Source of the DNA: Oceanospirillum sp048265165
Lineage (GTDB): Bacteria > Pseudomonadota > Gammaproteobacteria > Pseudomonadales > Halomonadaceae
Assembly: GCF_048265165.1 (NCBI RefSeq)
Contig: NZ_JBLXCD010000003.1
Span: forward strand, 310,001-374,000
Length of the DNA: 64,000 bases
Direction of reading: 5' to 3'
In this document: positions 53,352 to 63,048 of the stretch, piece by piece
Layout of the letters: every line of letters starts with the position of its first letter
How positions within the stretch are numbered: position 1 is the first letter of the stretch
Program-made: the position numbers and the translations under genes
Notes under the pieces: generated by a model
The model's database searches: none
Seen by the model: only the letters and a program-made list of their open reading frames with translations
Told to the model about the DNA's origin: nothing

Positions 53352-55029
53352 TTGTCCCTTCAGCTATATTATCCGGCGGTACATTCAGATAGCGTAATGC
53401 ATTACCCATAATACGACTAAAAATAGGTGCCGCTACCTCACCGCCATGATATTCACGCCCTGAAGGGCTATCCACCCAGATAACGGCGACAACCTTGGGG
53501 TCCGACACAGGAGCAATACCAGCAAAAACAGCCATATACTCATACTCGTAGCCGGTTGAACCTACTTTGTGAACCGTACCGGTTTTACCGGCAACCCGGT
53601 AACCCGGAATAACAGCCCTTGTTCCGGTTCCGCCTGGAAGCGTCACGGTTTCCATCATTTCCACGACACGATTGGCTGTTGATGCTGACAGAATTTGTTC
53701 GTCCGGCAGTCTGTCTCCTCCTTTAATCAGAGAGACATATTTTTTCAAACCATGATTGGCTAAGACCTGATAGGCCTGTGCCAGCTGCAGTGACGTAACA
53801 GCCAAACCGTAACCATAAGCCATCGTTGCAATCTTAGCCCGCTGCCCTTCTCTTGGAGCGACCAGAGTACCAACTGCCTCACCGGGAAACCCAATACCGG
53901 TTCCCTGCCCCAAACCTAACTGCTGCAGAAATGACCAAACCGTATCAATTGGCATCGAAAGCGCAATTTTAGCCACACCCACATTACTGGATTTAGTAAT
54001 AATTTTCGTCAGATCCATGGCACCATAATTACGAAAATCACGAATACTCTGATTGCCCAACCTCAGATAGCCCGGAGAAGTATTAACGACGTCATCCGCC
54101 TTATAATGGCCACTATTGATAGCCGCAGCGACTGTTAGTGGTTTAATCGGTGATCCTGGCTCAAACAAATCAATCAAAGCCCGGTTACGCAGCGCTCTCA
54201 AATCAAGCGAGCTACGATCATTCGGGTTGTAGGAAGGCTGATTAACCATAGCCAGTACATCGCCGGATTCAGCATCCAACAAAACAACCGAGCCTGACTT
54301 AGCACCATGCTGCTCAACAGCAGCTTTCAGTTCACGATAAGCCATAAACTGCAGTTTAAGATCAATAGTTAACTGAATATTCTGCCCTGGTTGCGGCTCC
54401 TTCAAAATCTGAAGATCGCGAAAAATATGACCCCGCCGGTCTTTCAGTACACGTTTTTCACCGGGCTCCCCTTTTAGCGCCTCATTAAAGGCCAGCTCTA
54501 AACCTTCTTGTCCCTGATCATCAATATTGGTAAAGCCAATCAGGTGGGCCGCCATTTCATGGGCCGGATAATAACGCTTATACTCCGGCAATCCATAGAC
54601 CCCTGAAATATTCAAGGCTAAAGCACGGTTAGCATCCTCGGGAACCATATGCCGTCGCAGGTATATAAAGCCCTTCCCTTCGGCCGATTTCAGACGCGCC
54701 CTCAACTTTGGCAATGACATCTGTATCGCATCAGCCAAAAGTGCTAACTGCTCCTCAGAAGCATCAAAGTGCTTTGGATTCACCCAGAGTGTGGTCACCG
54801 GTGTACTAACAGCAAGAGGCTCGCCGTTGCGATCCTGAATCATACCGCGATAACCGGGAATAGGCTCAGTACGAACGCTACGGGCGTCCCCCTGCTCCTG
54901 CAAAAAGTCCCGATCTGATATATGCAGATGCACCATCCGCCCGGCTAACAGCAAACCTGCAATCAGAAGAACAATCAAAGCAATCGGGTAGCGGTAGCCA
55001 ATAAGAGCTGACTTTTTTCTGTCATCCAT
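53338..55029 (-). CDS. ftsI: Septal transpeptidase FtsI (PBP3)
   Basis: Class B penicillin-binding protein of 563 residues, cross-linking septal peptidoglycan with FtsW. Membrane helix near 12-30, a pedestal domain, then the transpeptidase with the catalytic serine in GSPIKPL, the SSN motif (TKSSNVG) and KTG (AGKTGTVHK). It overlaps ftsL by one base (TGATG). Confidence 0.98.
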   Translation of the reverse strand: MDDRKKSALIGYRYPIALIVLLIAGLLLAGRMVHLHISDRDFLQEQGDARSVRTEPIPGYRGMIQDRNGEPLAVSTPVTTLWVNPKHFDASEEQLALLADAIQMSLPKLRARLKSAEGKGFIYLRRHMVPEDANRALALNISGVYGLPEYKRYYPAHEMAAHLIGFTNIDDQGQEGLELAFNEALKGEPGEKRVLKDRRGHIFRDLQILKEPQPGQNIQLTIDLKLQFMAYRELKAAVEQHGAKSGSVVLLDAESGDVLAMVNQPSYNPNDRSSLDLRALRNRALIDLFEPGSPIKPLTVAAAINSGHYKADDVVNTSPGYLRLGNQSIRDFRNYGAMDLTKIITKSSNVGVAKIALSMPIDTVWSFLQQLGLGQGTGIGFPGEAVGTLVAPREGQRAKIATMAYGYGLAVTSLQLAQAYQVLANHGLKKYVSLIKGGDRLPDEQILSASTANRVVEMMETVTLPGGTGTRAVIPGYRVAGKTGTVHKVGSTGYEYEYMAVFAGIAPVSDPKVVAVIWVDSPSGREYHGGEVAAPIFSRIMGNALRYLNVPPDNIAEGTNDDL

Positions 55030-55529
55030 CAGTTATCAGCCTTTACAGAGGAATCAGTCGCAAGGGGCAAGGTAACAGCTTTTGAGGCAAGTGAACCCGT
55101 CGTAACAGATCTGGATTGCTCTGCACGTATTTGCGAGGCATTAAGTACCTGAATACTCTCTGGCTGTATCTGGCGCATCTGCAGAGATTTTCGGGCAATA
55201 CTTTCGATACGGCTTGGCGACGCCAAAGTGCTTCGCTCCAGCAGCAGCTGCCCCCACTCAACATCATAGTGCCGCTGACGCTTTTCCAGGTTTTGAAGCG
55301 CAGCATAAGCAAGACGATTCTCATAGGCGGCATAAACCACAAGCAGAGAGGAGATCAGCGTCAGAAGACTGAAGCCGATAAAGAGACGAGCGGAGTAGGA
55401 AAGTGTCTCCGGCAAAAGCGCCAGAAGCTCTGAACGAACCTGAAAAAACAGCGACTGACGGCGCTCTGCCCGCCGGGTAGCTCCTTTACCGGATGTATCC
55501 TTACGTGATGTTACTGGTTCCGAACTCAT
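55029..55529 (-). CDS. ftsL: Cell division protein FtsL
   Basis: Bitopic protein of 166 residues in the FtsQLB complex, activating FtsWI. A basic cytoplasmic segment of about 45 residues precedes the membrane helix (about 49-67, LFIGFSLLTLISSLLVVYAA), then a periplasmic coiled coil. Assignment rests on position between rsmH and ftsI and on this topology. It is longer than E. coli FtsL (121), with extra residues at both ends. Confidence 0.9.
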   Translation of the reverse strand: MSSEPVTSRKDTSGKGATRRAERRQSLFFQVRSELLALLPETLSYSARLFIGFSLLTLISSLLVVYAAYENRLAYAALQNLEKRQRHYDVEWGQLLLERSTLASPSRIESIARKSLQMRQIQPESIQVLNASQIRAEQSRSVTTGSLASKAVTLPLATDSSVKADN

Positions 55530-55589
55530 GGCATTGTGTTCTCTCTAAAGCCTGTGCTCAGTGCAACATAAATCAAAGCGAGCCTATGA

Positions 55590-56528
55590 TCAGGCAACGC
55601 GCTCAGCAACCCGCATAACAGCACTGCGGGAGCGTGGATTGGCCTGAACTTCCTGCTTAGACGGCTTAATCGCCTTGCTCAGCAATTTCAGGCGAATATT
55701 CAGCTGCTCCTGAGTAAAAGGGACGCCCGGCGGCAAATGGGTATCCCCTTTAGCCATATCCCGCATAAAGCGCTTAACTAAACGGTCTTCCAGTGAGTGA
55801 AAACTGATCACCACCAGACGGCCACCCACTTTAAGCAAATCCAGTGATTGCTGCAGGCAAATTTCAAGGTCTTCCAGCTCACGATTGATATGGATCCGAA
55901 TCCCCTGAAAAGCACGGGTCGCAGGATGCTTCCCCTTCTCCCATGCCGGATTCGCTTCTTTAACAATCTGAGCCAAACGGCCCGTTCGGGTAATGGGTTC
56001 AATTTTACGTTCCGCAATAATGGCACGGGCCATACGGCGGGCAAAACGCTCTTCACCATAGTCTTTCATCACACGAATCAGCTCCGCTTCAGGCGCAGAA
56101 TTTACCCAATCTGCAGCAGACTCACCTGCATCAGGGTTCATACGCATATCCAGCGGGCCATCATTCATAAAGCTGAAACCACGCTCAGGATCATCCAACT
56201 GAGGGGAAGAAACACCTAAATCCAGCAAGATACCATCTAATTGACCTGAAACGCCTTCTTCTGCAGCAAACTGATCCAGTTCCGCAAAGGAACCACGAAA
56301 CACTTTGAAGCGACTGTCTTCTGCTTCAAGCACTTTGGCTGTTTCTAGGGCGCGGGGGTCTTTGTCGATACCGTAAAGCTTTCCCTGCTCGTCGAGATTC
56401 TCTAATACGAGACGCGAGTGGCCGCCCCGACCAAAGGTGCCATCTACATAGGTGCCGGATGGCGTGTGAACTAAAGCCTCTACGGCTTCATTCAACAAAA
56501 CGGTCAGGTGCTGAAAAGCTTGAGTCAT
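55590..56528 (-). CDS. rsmH: 16S rRNA (cytosine-1402-N4)-methyltransferase
   Basis: SAM-dependent methyltransferase (MraW), 312 residues, modifying C1402 in the ribosomal P site. YVDGTFGRGGHS is the SAM motif, ILLDLGVSSPQLD and the C-terminal ISFHSLEDRLVK are characteristic. It is the first dcw gene here, since no mraZ precedes it. No strong ribosome binding site is seen before the ATG. Confidence 0.98.
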   Translation of the reverse strand: MTQAFQHLTVLLNEAVEALVHTPSGTYVDGTFGRGGHSRLVLENLDEQGKLYGIDKDPRALETAKVLEAEDSRFKVFRGSFAELDQFAAEEGVSGQLDGILLDLGVSSPQLDDPERGFSFMNDGPLDMRMNPDAGESAADWVNSAPEAELIRVMKDYGEERFARRMARAIIAERKIEPITRTGRLAQIVKEANPAWEKGKHPATRAFQGIRIHINRELEDLEICLQQSLDLLKVGGRLVVISFHSLEDRLVKRFMRDMAKGDTHLPPGVPFTQEQLNIRLKLLSKAIKPSKQEVQANPRSRSAVMRVAERVA

Positions 56529-56611
56529 GATGAGATCTGATTGTTGATTTGCGGTTAAACCGGATCAGAGCCCCGCCAGACAAGTTGCCTGGCGGAGCAC
56601 TGTAAATGATG

Positions 56612-56971
<360 letters not shown>

Positions 56972-56979
56972 AGCGAGCT

Positions 56980-57008
56980 AGGATATAAGGATCAAAGCCT
57001 GCAGACAA
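56980..57008 (-). promoter_or_regulatory. Probable rnpB promoter
   Basis: Minus strand -35 TTGTCT (57003-57008) and -10 TATCCT (56980-56985), 17 nt apart, with the -10 box about eight bases before the expected 5' end of rnpB. Confidence 0.6.
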
Positions 57009-57032
57009 CCAGTTTTTAAGCAAAAAAAGTTG

Positions 57033-57057
57033 AAAAGGGTCTCAAGTCCTGAGAACC
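57033..57057 (-). terminator. Probable rsmI terminator
   Basis: Minus-strand stem GGTTCTCA (57050-57057) and TGAGACC (57038-57044) with one bulged base, followed by a T4 run and, a few bases on, a T7 run. Confidence 0.5.
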
Positions 57058-57150
57058 GACAGCATACACAAAAAAACTGGCTAACGATCAACCCTCTCCT
57101 AGGCTCGACCTCTGACTACAACTCTCTATTCTGTTATCGCAACGCCATTA

Positions 57151-57996
57151 TCAGGATTTTTGTAGCTCAAGAGCCTGTTGATAAAGTGCATTCTTTTTCT
57201 GGCCGGTGATCTTGGCGCAAAGAGCTGCGGCCTGTTTAACAGGCAGCTCACCAAGCAATACCTTAAGCACCTTCTCTGCAGAAACGGCCGCCGCTTCTTC
57301 ATCTTCTTTAGCCGGAGCACCGGTAACGACAAGTACAAACTCTCCCCGCTGCTGATTAGCATCAGCTTGAATCCAAACCAAAACGTCATCCAAGGTTCCT
57401 GTATAAAAGGTCTCAAAAGTTTTGGTAATTTCACGGGCAACGGTGATCCTGCGATGACCGCCCAGCACTTCTGCCATATCGGTTAACGAATCAACAATCC
57501 GATGCGGTGATTCATAAAACACCAGGGTTCTCGTTTCTTCTTCTACCTGAAGTAACTGCTTTTTACGGCCACTGCTTTTAGCTGGTAAAAAACCCTCAAA
57601 GCAAAAACGGTCCGTGGGCATACCTGCTGCGGATAATGCGGTTACCAACGCACAAGGTCCGGGGACAGGAACCACCCGAAAACCAGCTTGCCGAACCGCT
57701 TGAACCACATGAAACCCAGGATCAGAAATCAAAGGTGTTCCCGCATCAGAAACCAGTGCAATATCCTGCCCTGCTGACAGCTCTGCAATGACCTTCTCAA
57801 CGCGTTGCTGCTCATTGTGATCATGCACTGAAAACAGAGGTTTATTGATCGTGAAGTGCATCAGTAACTGCCGGGTATGCCGGGTGTCCTCAGCCGCAAT
57901 CAGGTCAACAGACCGCAGCACCTTAAGTGCACGCTCAGAAATATCGGCAAGATTACCAATCGGCGTAGCAACCACGTACAATATGGACTCGGACAT
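57151..57996 (-). CDS. rsmI: 16S rRNA (cytidine-1402-2'-O)-methyltransferase
   Basis: Tetrapyrrole-methylase-fold enzyme of 281 residues (YraL). It adds the 2'-O-methyl to C1402, the same nucleotide that RsmH methylates on N4. YVVATPIGNLADIS, AEDTRHTRQLL and VSDAGTPLISDPG are the family motifs. GAGGG precedes the ATG. It diverges from lpoA. Confidence 0.97.
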   Translation of the reverse strand: MSESILYVVATPIGNLADISERALKVLRSVDLIAAEDTRHTRQLLMHFTINKPLFSVHDHNEQQRVEKVIAELSAGQDIALVSDAGTPLISDPGFHVVQAVRQAGFRVVPVPGPCALVTALSAAGMPTDRFCFEGFLPAKSSGRKKQLLQVEEETRTLVFYESPHRIVDSLTDMAEVLGGHRRITVAREITKTFETFYTGTLDDVLVWIQADANQQRGEFVLVVTGAPAKEDEEAAAVSAEKVLKVLLGELPVKQAAALCAKITGQKKNALYQQALELQKS

Positions 57997-58087
57997 ACTG
58001 AAACCCTCTGTTAACGGTTTTGAAAAAGAAATATCGGTTTCTGAACGTAATACCGATCATCATGATTTGCGAAATAAGAGTTTACCT

Positions 58088-59989
58088 ATGCCAGCCAGTG
58101 AACAGCGATACCCTAACCCAAGCCCTAAAACATCTTTAAAACTTTATCGCTGGCTTGCTGTACCTGTCATTGCTCTACTAGCAGCCTGCTCAGGTGTACA
58201 AAAAAATCAGTCAACGTCAGGTACCGGGATCGCAGGCTCACAGGAAGTTCAGCTTACCGCAGAAGACCTTTTACTACTGGCCCAGCAATCCAGCTTTGAT
58301 CAATCTCAGATCTACCAGCTTCGCGCCGCGGAGATTCTAGCACAGGAAAGCAAGCCAAATGCAGCTCTCGGTATTCTGGCTAAAATCCATGCGTATCGCC
58401 TGCCATTTAGCCTGCAGAAGCGCTTTGTCTTTCTGTCCGCCGAATTAAGCCTTGGCACTGGCGAAGGCTGGCAAGCACTTATTGCGCTGAACAACACCGG
58501 CAGCCTGATTTACGACCGTCTTACCCCTGCTGAACAGATGTCTCTGACAGCTTATCGAGCCCATGCCTACGGCATATTGGGCTACCATGAATCCAGCGCA
58601 CGCGAGTACCTTGCTCTGGCACGACAGCAAACAGGCCTTCCAGCTCAGCAAGCTTATGAGCAACTCTGGCAATCGCTTTTGAATATAACCCTGGACGATA
58701 TTCGTACGCTGATGGACAGTGAAGAGGACAGAGAGTTACTCGGGTGGCTCGATCTGGCTCGCGTTCGTAAAGAGGCTGCTAATAACCTGGATCAATTCAA
58801 CACGGAACTGAACCGCTGGCTCGGACAGTGGAGTGACCACCAGGGTGCGAAAGCCCTGCCGAAAGATATGGCATTTCTTGTAGAAATCAGCCGTAATCCT
58901 ATTCAGCATATTGCCATTTTTCTGCCTCAATCCGGCTCACTCGCTCGCGCAGGCAACGCCATTCGTGACGGTATTATCGCCACATCAGTGGATGCAAGAG
59001 CACAATCAGCCGCCACACCTAAGCTAAGCTTTTTTGACAGCAATACCATGAGCTTGGATGAGCTTTATCGCTCAGCAATGGCAGCCGGAGCCGAAGTTGT
59101 CATTGGCCCGCTCTCCAAAAGTAAGGTTAGCCAGCTACAAAAGCGTGGATCACTTGCGCTGCCAACACTGGCACTCAACTATGGCACCTACGAAAACACC
59201 GTAAACCCTCATCTTTTCCAGTACGCAATTTCAGCAGAGGATGAGGCATCACAGGCCGCAGTAACCGCCTGGCAAGATGGCAAGAAACGTGCACTGACCC
59301 TTACTCCGGGAAGCGACTGGGGAGGACGTGCATTAACCGCCTTTGAAACAACCTGGTCTGAGCAGGGCGGTACCGTGGCAGAAACAGCTATGTATTCCAA
59401 TAAGACCAATCTGGGCCTCACTATTGAAAAAATGCTGGAGGTCGACAAGAGTGAACGCCGGTGGCGTCGCATAAGCCAGATCCTTGATCAGAAAATAGAG
59501 TTTGAACCCCGTCGTCGCCAGGATGTTGATATGATGTTTCTGGTCGCAACCCCTGCCACCGCACGCCAGGTCAAACCTGCACTGGCTTTTTATTACGCAG
59601 CAGATCTGCCGGTCTACGCCACCTCGCATTTGTATAATGGCAAGGCGTCACCATCCAGAGATCAGGATCTTAACGGAATCAACTTCTGTGATATCCCTTG
59701 GTTTCTGGAAAACAGCTCTAATCTAAAGCATCAGATCACCAAAGCCTGGCCCGAGGAAACAAATCGTTATGGCCGACTATTTGCCATGGGCAGCGATGCG
59801 TTACAACTGGCGGGCCGGTTAAGAATGCTGCAGGCTTTGCCTGACAGCAAAGTATACGGAGCAACAGGTGCACTCTCCATGCGTACAAATCAAAGAATTC
59901 AACGCCAACTGGAATGGGCTACCTTTGTCCGGGGCAAGCCTGTAATGCGCCAATACCTGGCATCACCCGGCACTAAAAGCGACGGTTAA
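58088..59989 (+). CDS. lpoA: Penicillin-binding protein activator LpoA (lipoprotein)
   Basis: Outer membrane lipoprotein of 633 residues that reaches through the periplasm to activate PBP1A. A signal peptide ends in the lipobox LLAAC, with lipidated Cys34. A helical TPR-like N-terminal domain and a periplasmic-binding-protein-like C-terminal domain (IAIFLPQSGSLARAGNAIRDG) follow. I use the ATG at 58088, near the signal peptide; longer frames overlap rsmI. AAGAG lies seven bases upstream. It begins lpoA-yraN-diaA. Confidence 0.93.
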   Translation: MPASEQRYPNPSPKTSLKLYRWLAVPVIALLAACSGVQKNQSTSGTGIAGSQEVQLTAEDLLLLAQQSSFDQSQIYQLRAAEILAQESKPNAALGILAKIHAYRLPFSLQKRFVFLSAELSLGTGEGWQALIALNNTGSLIYDRLTPAEQMSLTAYRAHAYGILGYHESSAREYLALARQQTGLPAQQAYEQLWQSLLNITLDDIRTLMDSEEDRELLGWLDLARVRKEAANNLDQFNTELNRWLGQWSDHQGAKALPKDMAFLVEISRNPIQHIAIFLPQSGSLARAGNAIRDGIIATSVDARAQSAATPKLSFFDSNTMSLDELYRSAMAAGAEVVIGPLSKSKVSQLQKRGSLALPTLALNYGTYENTVNPHLFQYAISAEDEASQAAVTAWQDGKKRALTLTPGSDWGGRALTAFETTWSEQGGTVAETAMYSNKTNLGLTIEKMLEVDKSERRWRRISQILDQKIEFEPRRRQDVDMMFLVATPATARQVKPALAFYYAADLPVYATSHLYNGKASPSRDQDLNGINFCDIPWFLENSSNLKHQITKAWPEETNRYGRLFAMGSDALQLAGRLRMLQALPDSKVYGATGALSMRTNQRIQRQLEWATFVRGKPVMRQYLASPGTKSDG

Positions 59990-60039
59990 AACAACAGTCA
60001 ACTGACAGCAAACGAATACACTTAGCAAGGATGCTTCCC

Positions 60040-60402
60040 ATGAGTTCACCTACACAGAAAACCGGTCATAGCGCGGAAGAGATTGCCGAGTGCTACCTCG
60101 AACAGCAAGGACTAACGCCCATCGAGCGTAATGTCTATTTCAAAACAGGGGAGATCGACCTTGTTATGCACGACAACGATACTTTGGTATTTGTTGAGGT
60201 CCGTTTTCGTAAAAGCAGTGATTTCGGCAGCCCGGCAGAAACAGTAACCCGAAGCAAGCAGGATAAGTTGATTCGCACCGCGTTACTTTACTGTCAGAAA
60301 AACAAAATAAGTACGCCCTGGCGCATTGATGTTGTAGCTATGACCCACAACCCAAAAACAGCGTTTGAGATCAACTGGATACCATCGGCTATCACAGCCT
60401 GA
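60040..60402 (+). CDS. yraN: YraN family endonuclease-like protein (UPF0102)
   Basis: Small protein of 120 residues with a restriction-endonuclease-like fold; role unknown, possibly DNA processing. The family residues appear as GEIDLVMHDNDTLVFVEVRFR, matching an E-x-D-x-E-V-K type active site. The ATG at 60040 has AAGGA eight bases upstream; an ATG at 60031 overlaps that site and is less likely. It lies between lpoA and diaA as in E. coli. Confidence 0.93.
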   Translation: MSSPTQKTGHSAEEIAECYLEQQGLTPIERNVYFKTGEIDLVMHDNDTLVFVEVRFRKSSDFGSPAETVTRSKQDKLIRTALLYCQKNKISTPWRIDVVAMTHNPKTAFEINWIPSAITA

Positions 60403-60418
60403 ATTTTGAGAAACCACC

Positions 60419-61015
60419 ATGGACTTACAAGACCGTATCATCGCAAACTTTCATAGCAGCATCGACTCTCAGGCCACTGCCAGCGAGATTCTGCCACCAT
60501 TACTCGAACACGCCAGTGCACTAATGGTCAACTGCCTGATCAATGACAACAAGATACTGACCTGTGGTAATGGCGGCTCTGCAGCACTGGCTCAGCACTT
60601 TGCTTCTGAAATGCTCAATCGTTATGAGAAAGATCGCCCCAGTCTGCCCGCAATGGCTCTCTCAACAGACAGCTCAACCCTGACCGCTATCGCCAATAGC
60701 AGTAGCTTTAATGAGATCTTCTCCAAACAGGTTCTGGCTCTGGGTCAACCGGGCGACATCCTGCTGGTCATCACATCCAGCTGTAAGTCCAATAATGTTG
60801 TCCAGGCCGTACAGGCTGCCCATGAGCGTGGTATGACCGTTATCGCTCTAACAGGTAGTGATGGTGGCGACGTAGCATCTTTGCTCAGCAGTGAAGATTT
60901 TGAAATTCGTATTCCGGCCAACCAACCAAGCCGCATCCAGGAAGTCCAGCTACTGGCAATGCACTGCCTGTGCGACCTGATCGACTACCAGCTGTTTGGC
61001 GCGATGGAGGGTTAA
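60419..61015 (+). CDS. diaA: SIS-domain DnaA initiator-associating protein DiaA
   Basis: SIS-domain protein of 198 residues, similar to phosphoheptose isomerase GmhA. DiaA tetramers bind DnaA and help it open oriC. GNGGSAALAQHFASEML is the SIS core, and the phosphosugar-binding loop reads ITSSCKSNNV. Position after yraN (yraO) supports DiaA; a heptose isomerase role cannot be excluded from sequence alone. Confidence 0.85.
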   Translation: MDLQDRIIANFHSSIDSQATASEILPPLLEHASALMVNCLINDNKILTCGNGGSAALAQHFASEMLNRYEKDRPSLPAMALSTDSSTLTAIANSSSFNEIFSKQVLALGQPGDILLVITSSCKSNNVVQAVQAAHERGMTVIALTGSDGGDVASLLSSEDFEIRIPANQPSRIQEVQLLAMHCLCDLIDYQLFGAMEG

Positions 61016-61046
61016 TCTACCCTCTATACTCAATTGCTGGACACAA

Positions 61047-61070
61047 AAAAGGCGTCTTACGACGCCTTTT
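61047..61070. terminator. Bidirectional terminator between diaA and sspB
   Basis: Perfect 10-bp stem AAAAGGCGTC (61047-61056) and GACGCCTTTT (61061-61070) with a 4-nt loop and A/T tracts on both sides. Confidence 0.88.
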
Positions 61071-61107
61071 CCATTTTTAGTCAGCCAAAGCCAACCTAGC
61101 CTGCAAA

Positions 61108-61524
61108 CTATTTAACCACACGTAGTGATGGTCGTTTACTTTCAGGCTCTTTCTCTTCCCTTACGGACTCTGTTTCAACTGCAACAGGCCCTTTTGGCTC
61201 GGGATCTGGTAACTCCGGCTCATGACCGAAAGCCATTCCCTGACCATTTTCTTTTGCGTAAATCGCCAATACCGCTGCAGCAGGCACATAAACCTGCTGC
61301 GGCACACCACCAAAACGGGCAGAGAAGGTAACGGCTTCATTAGAGATATCCAGATCTCGCACGGCACTCATAGCAATGTTCAGCACAATCTGGCCATCCT
61401 GAATATGCTGAGAAGGCACCATCACATTTTCAATGGTGGCATCCACAGCCAGGTAAGGCGTCAAATCGTTATCAGCAAGCCATTCGTGTAATGCACGAAT
61501 CAGATATGGACGACTGGAAGACAT
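61108..61524 (-). CDS. sspB: ClpXP adaptor SspB
   Basis: Adaptor of 138 residues that carries SsrA-tagged proteins to ClpXP. The dimeric substrate-binding core (SSRPYLIRALHEWLADN, IENVMVPSQHIQDGQIVLNI, FGGVPQQVYVP) is followed by a flexible acidic linker. The C-terminal RPSLRVVK is the ClpX-binding tail. It lies 15 nt after sspA in the usual pair. Confidence 0.97.
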   Translation of the reverse strand: MSSSRPYLIRALHEWLADNDLTPYLAVDATIENVMVPSQHIQDGQIVLNIAMSAVRDLDISNEAVTFSARFGGVPQQVYVPAAAVLAIYAKENGQGMAFGHEPELPDPEPKGPVAVETESVREEKEPESKRPSLRVVK

Positions 61525-61539
61525 AACAGATCCAATTAA

Positions 61540-62172
61540 TTACAGACGCATATCGCGTTCTGCTTCAGAAAGACTTGCCTGAAACGCTTCGCGATTAAAA
61601 AGGCGGTTATTCATATAAGAGATCAGTGGTTTAACCTGCTGCTCTGGCAAATCAATCCCCAAAGCAGGCAAACGCCACAATATTGGAGCGATGCAGCAAT
61701 CCACGATTGTGAACTCTTCATTCATGAAGTATGGCAACTCTTCAAAAATAGGGCTGATGCCAATTAAACCTTCACGCAGTTCTTTACGTGCCTGTTCAAC
61801 CGACTTCTCATCTTTATTAGCGGTAATGATATCCACATGAACACACCATTCGCGCTGAATGCGGTGCATCCATAAACGACTCTGAGCACGCGCTACAGGA
61901 TAAACCGGTAATAGCGGTGGATGTGGAAAACGCTCATCCAGGTACTCCATCATCACATTCGGCTCATAAAGAACCAGATCGCGATCTACCAGAGTGGGCA
62001 GGCTGTTATAAGGATTGATATCGGCCAGCTCAGCAGGCTTATTGGCTTCAGGACAATCCAGAATATCAACAGCAACTCCCTTTTCTGCTAGCACAATACG
62101 CACACGATGGCTGTAATGATCTTCACCGTTGGAATAAAACGTCATCGAAGAACGCTTGGCTGCTACACCCAT
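61540..62172 (-). CDS. sspA: Stringent starvation protein A
   Basis: RNA polymerase-associated GST-fold protein of 210 residues, involved in stationary-phase and stress transcription. The thioredoxin-like N-terminus (MTFYSNGEDHYSHRVRIVLAEKG) and the EPNVMMEYLDERFPHPPLLP region are characteristic. The catalytic GST residues are absent, as expected. It follows petC in the order petABC-sspAB. Confidence 0.97.
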   Translation of the reverse strand: MGVAAKRSSMTFYSNGEDHYSHRVRIVLAEKGVAVDILDCPEANKPAELADINPYNSLPTLVDRDLVLYEPNVMMEYLDERFPHPPLLPVYPVARAQSRLWMHRIQREWCVHVDIITANKDEKSVEQARKELREGLIGISPIFEELPYFMNEEFTIVDCCIAPILWRLPALGIDLPEQQVKPLISYMNNRLFNREAFQASLSEAERDMRL

Positions 62173-62231
62173 TGTCTAACCCCTATCAAATTTTCAGGCT
62201 CAATATAAAAGCATATCTTTGCTCTCAGAGC

Positions 62232-62264
62232 AAAAAAAGCGCGCAACCGCAAAGGGCTGCACGC
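62232..62264 (-). terminator. Terminator between petC and sspA
   Basis: GGTTGCGCGC (complement of 62239-62248) pairs with GCGTGCAGCC (complement of 62255-62264), ten pairs including two G-T, followed by T7 on the minus strand. Confidence 0.75.
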
Positions 62265-62286
62265 TCTTCATATCCCTGGCGGACGA

Positions 62287-63048
62287 TTAGTGAATATCGC
62301 GCCAGTACTCTTTCTTCAGCAGATATGCAAAGAAGAACAGAATAACGATGAAACCTAACACCCAAGGTGCAATACGGTTACTTTCCAGCTTGGAAGGCTC
62401 ACCGGCATATACCAGGAAGTTCGTCAGATCGTAGACCGCTTTATCAAACTCGGCCTTGCTCATCGCACCCTCTTTGGTAATTTTCAGGCAGCTTTCACCA
62501 ACCTGGTTACCCGTCAGAGGATCGAGTTCTGCTACATGATGGTTCGGATCACAGACCTTCTCCTGAATCCCCTGCAGAGGAGCCAGAACGTTTGGCATAC
62601 CTACATCAGGGAATACAGTGTTATTTACACCCCATGGACGGCTGTCGTCGACATAGAAGCTACGCAGATATGTATAGATCCAGTCCGCACCACGCAGACG
62701 CGCTTCCAGACTCAGATCCGGCGGTGCAGCGCCAAACCATACGGCTGCATCTTCTTTCTGCATGGAGATACGCATCTGATCGTTATATTTCAGAGAACTG
62801 CTAAAAATCAGATTTTCTTCAATAACATCCTGAGGAATACCTAGATCTTCGGCAGTACGAGCATAACGCTGGAACTGTGCAGAGTGACAACCCATGCAGT
62901 AGTTCGTGAACAATTTAGCACCATTCTGCAGTGACGCCTTGTCATACAGGTCAGGTTCCATCTTATCCAGGTGGACATGACCGCCACCTGCTGCAAGCGC
63001 CGTAAACGGTACCAGCGCTAAAATCAGTGCAATCAGTTGCTTTTTCAT
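62287..63048 (-). CDS. petC: Cytochrome c1 of the bc1 complex
   Basis: Periplasmic heme subunit of ubiquinol-cytochrome c reductase, 253 residues. Signal peptide (1-20, ALAA end), heme motif CMGCH at 51-55, the axial Met probably in DVGMPNVLAP, and one C-terminal anchor helix (APWVLGFIVILFFFAYLL). The ATG overlaps the petB stop by one base. Confidence 0.97.
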   Translation of the reverse strand: MKKQLIALILALVPFTALAAGGGHVHLDKMEPDLYDKASLQNGAKLFTNYCMGCHSAQFQRYARTAEDLGIPQDVIEENLIFSSSLKYNDQMRISMQKEDAAVWFGAAPPDLSLEARLRGADWIYTYLRSFYVDDSRPWGVNNTVFPDVGMPNVLAPLQGIQEKVCDPNHHVAELDPLTGNQVGESCLKITKEGAMSKAEFDKAVYDLTNFLVYAGEPSKLESNRIAPWVLGFIVILFFFAYLLKKEYWRDIH

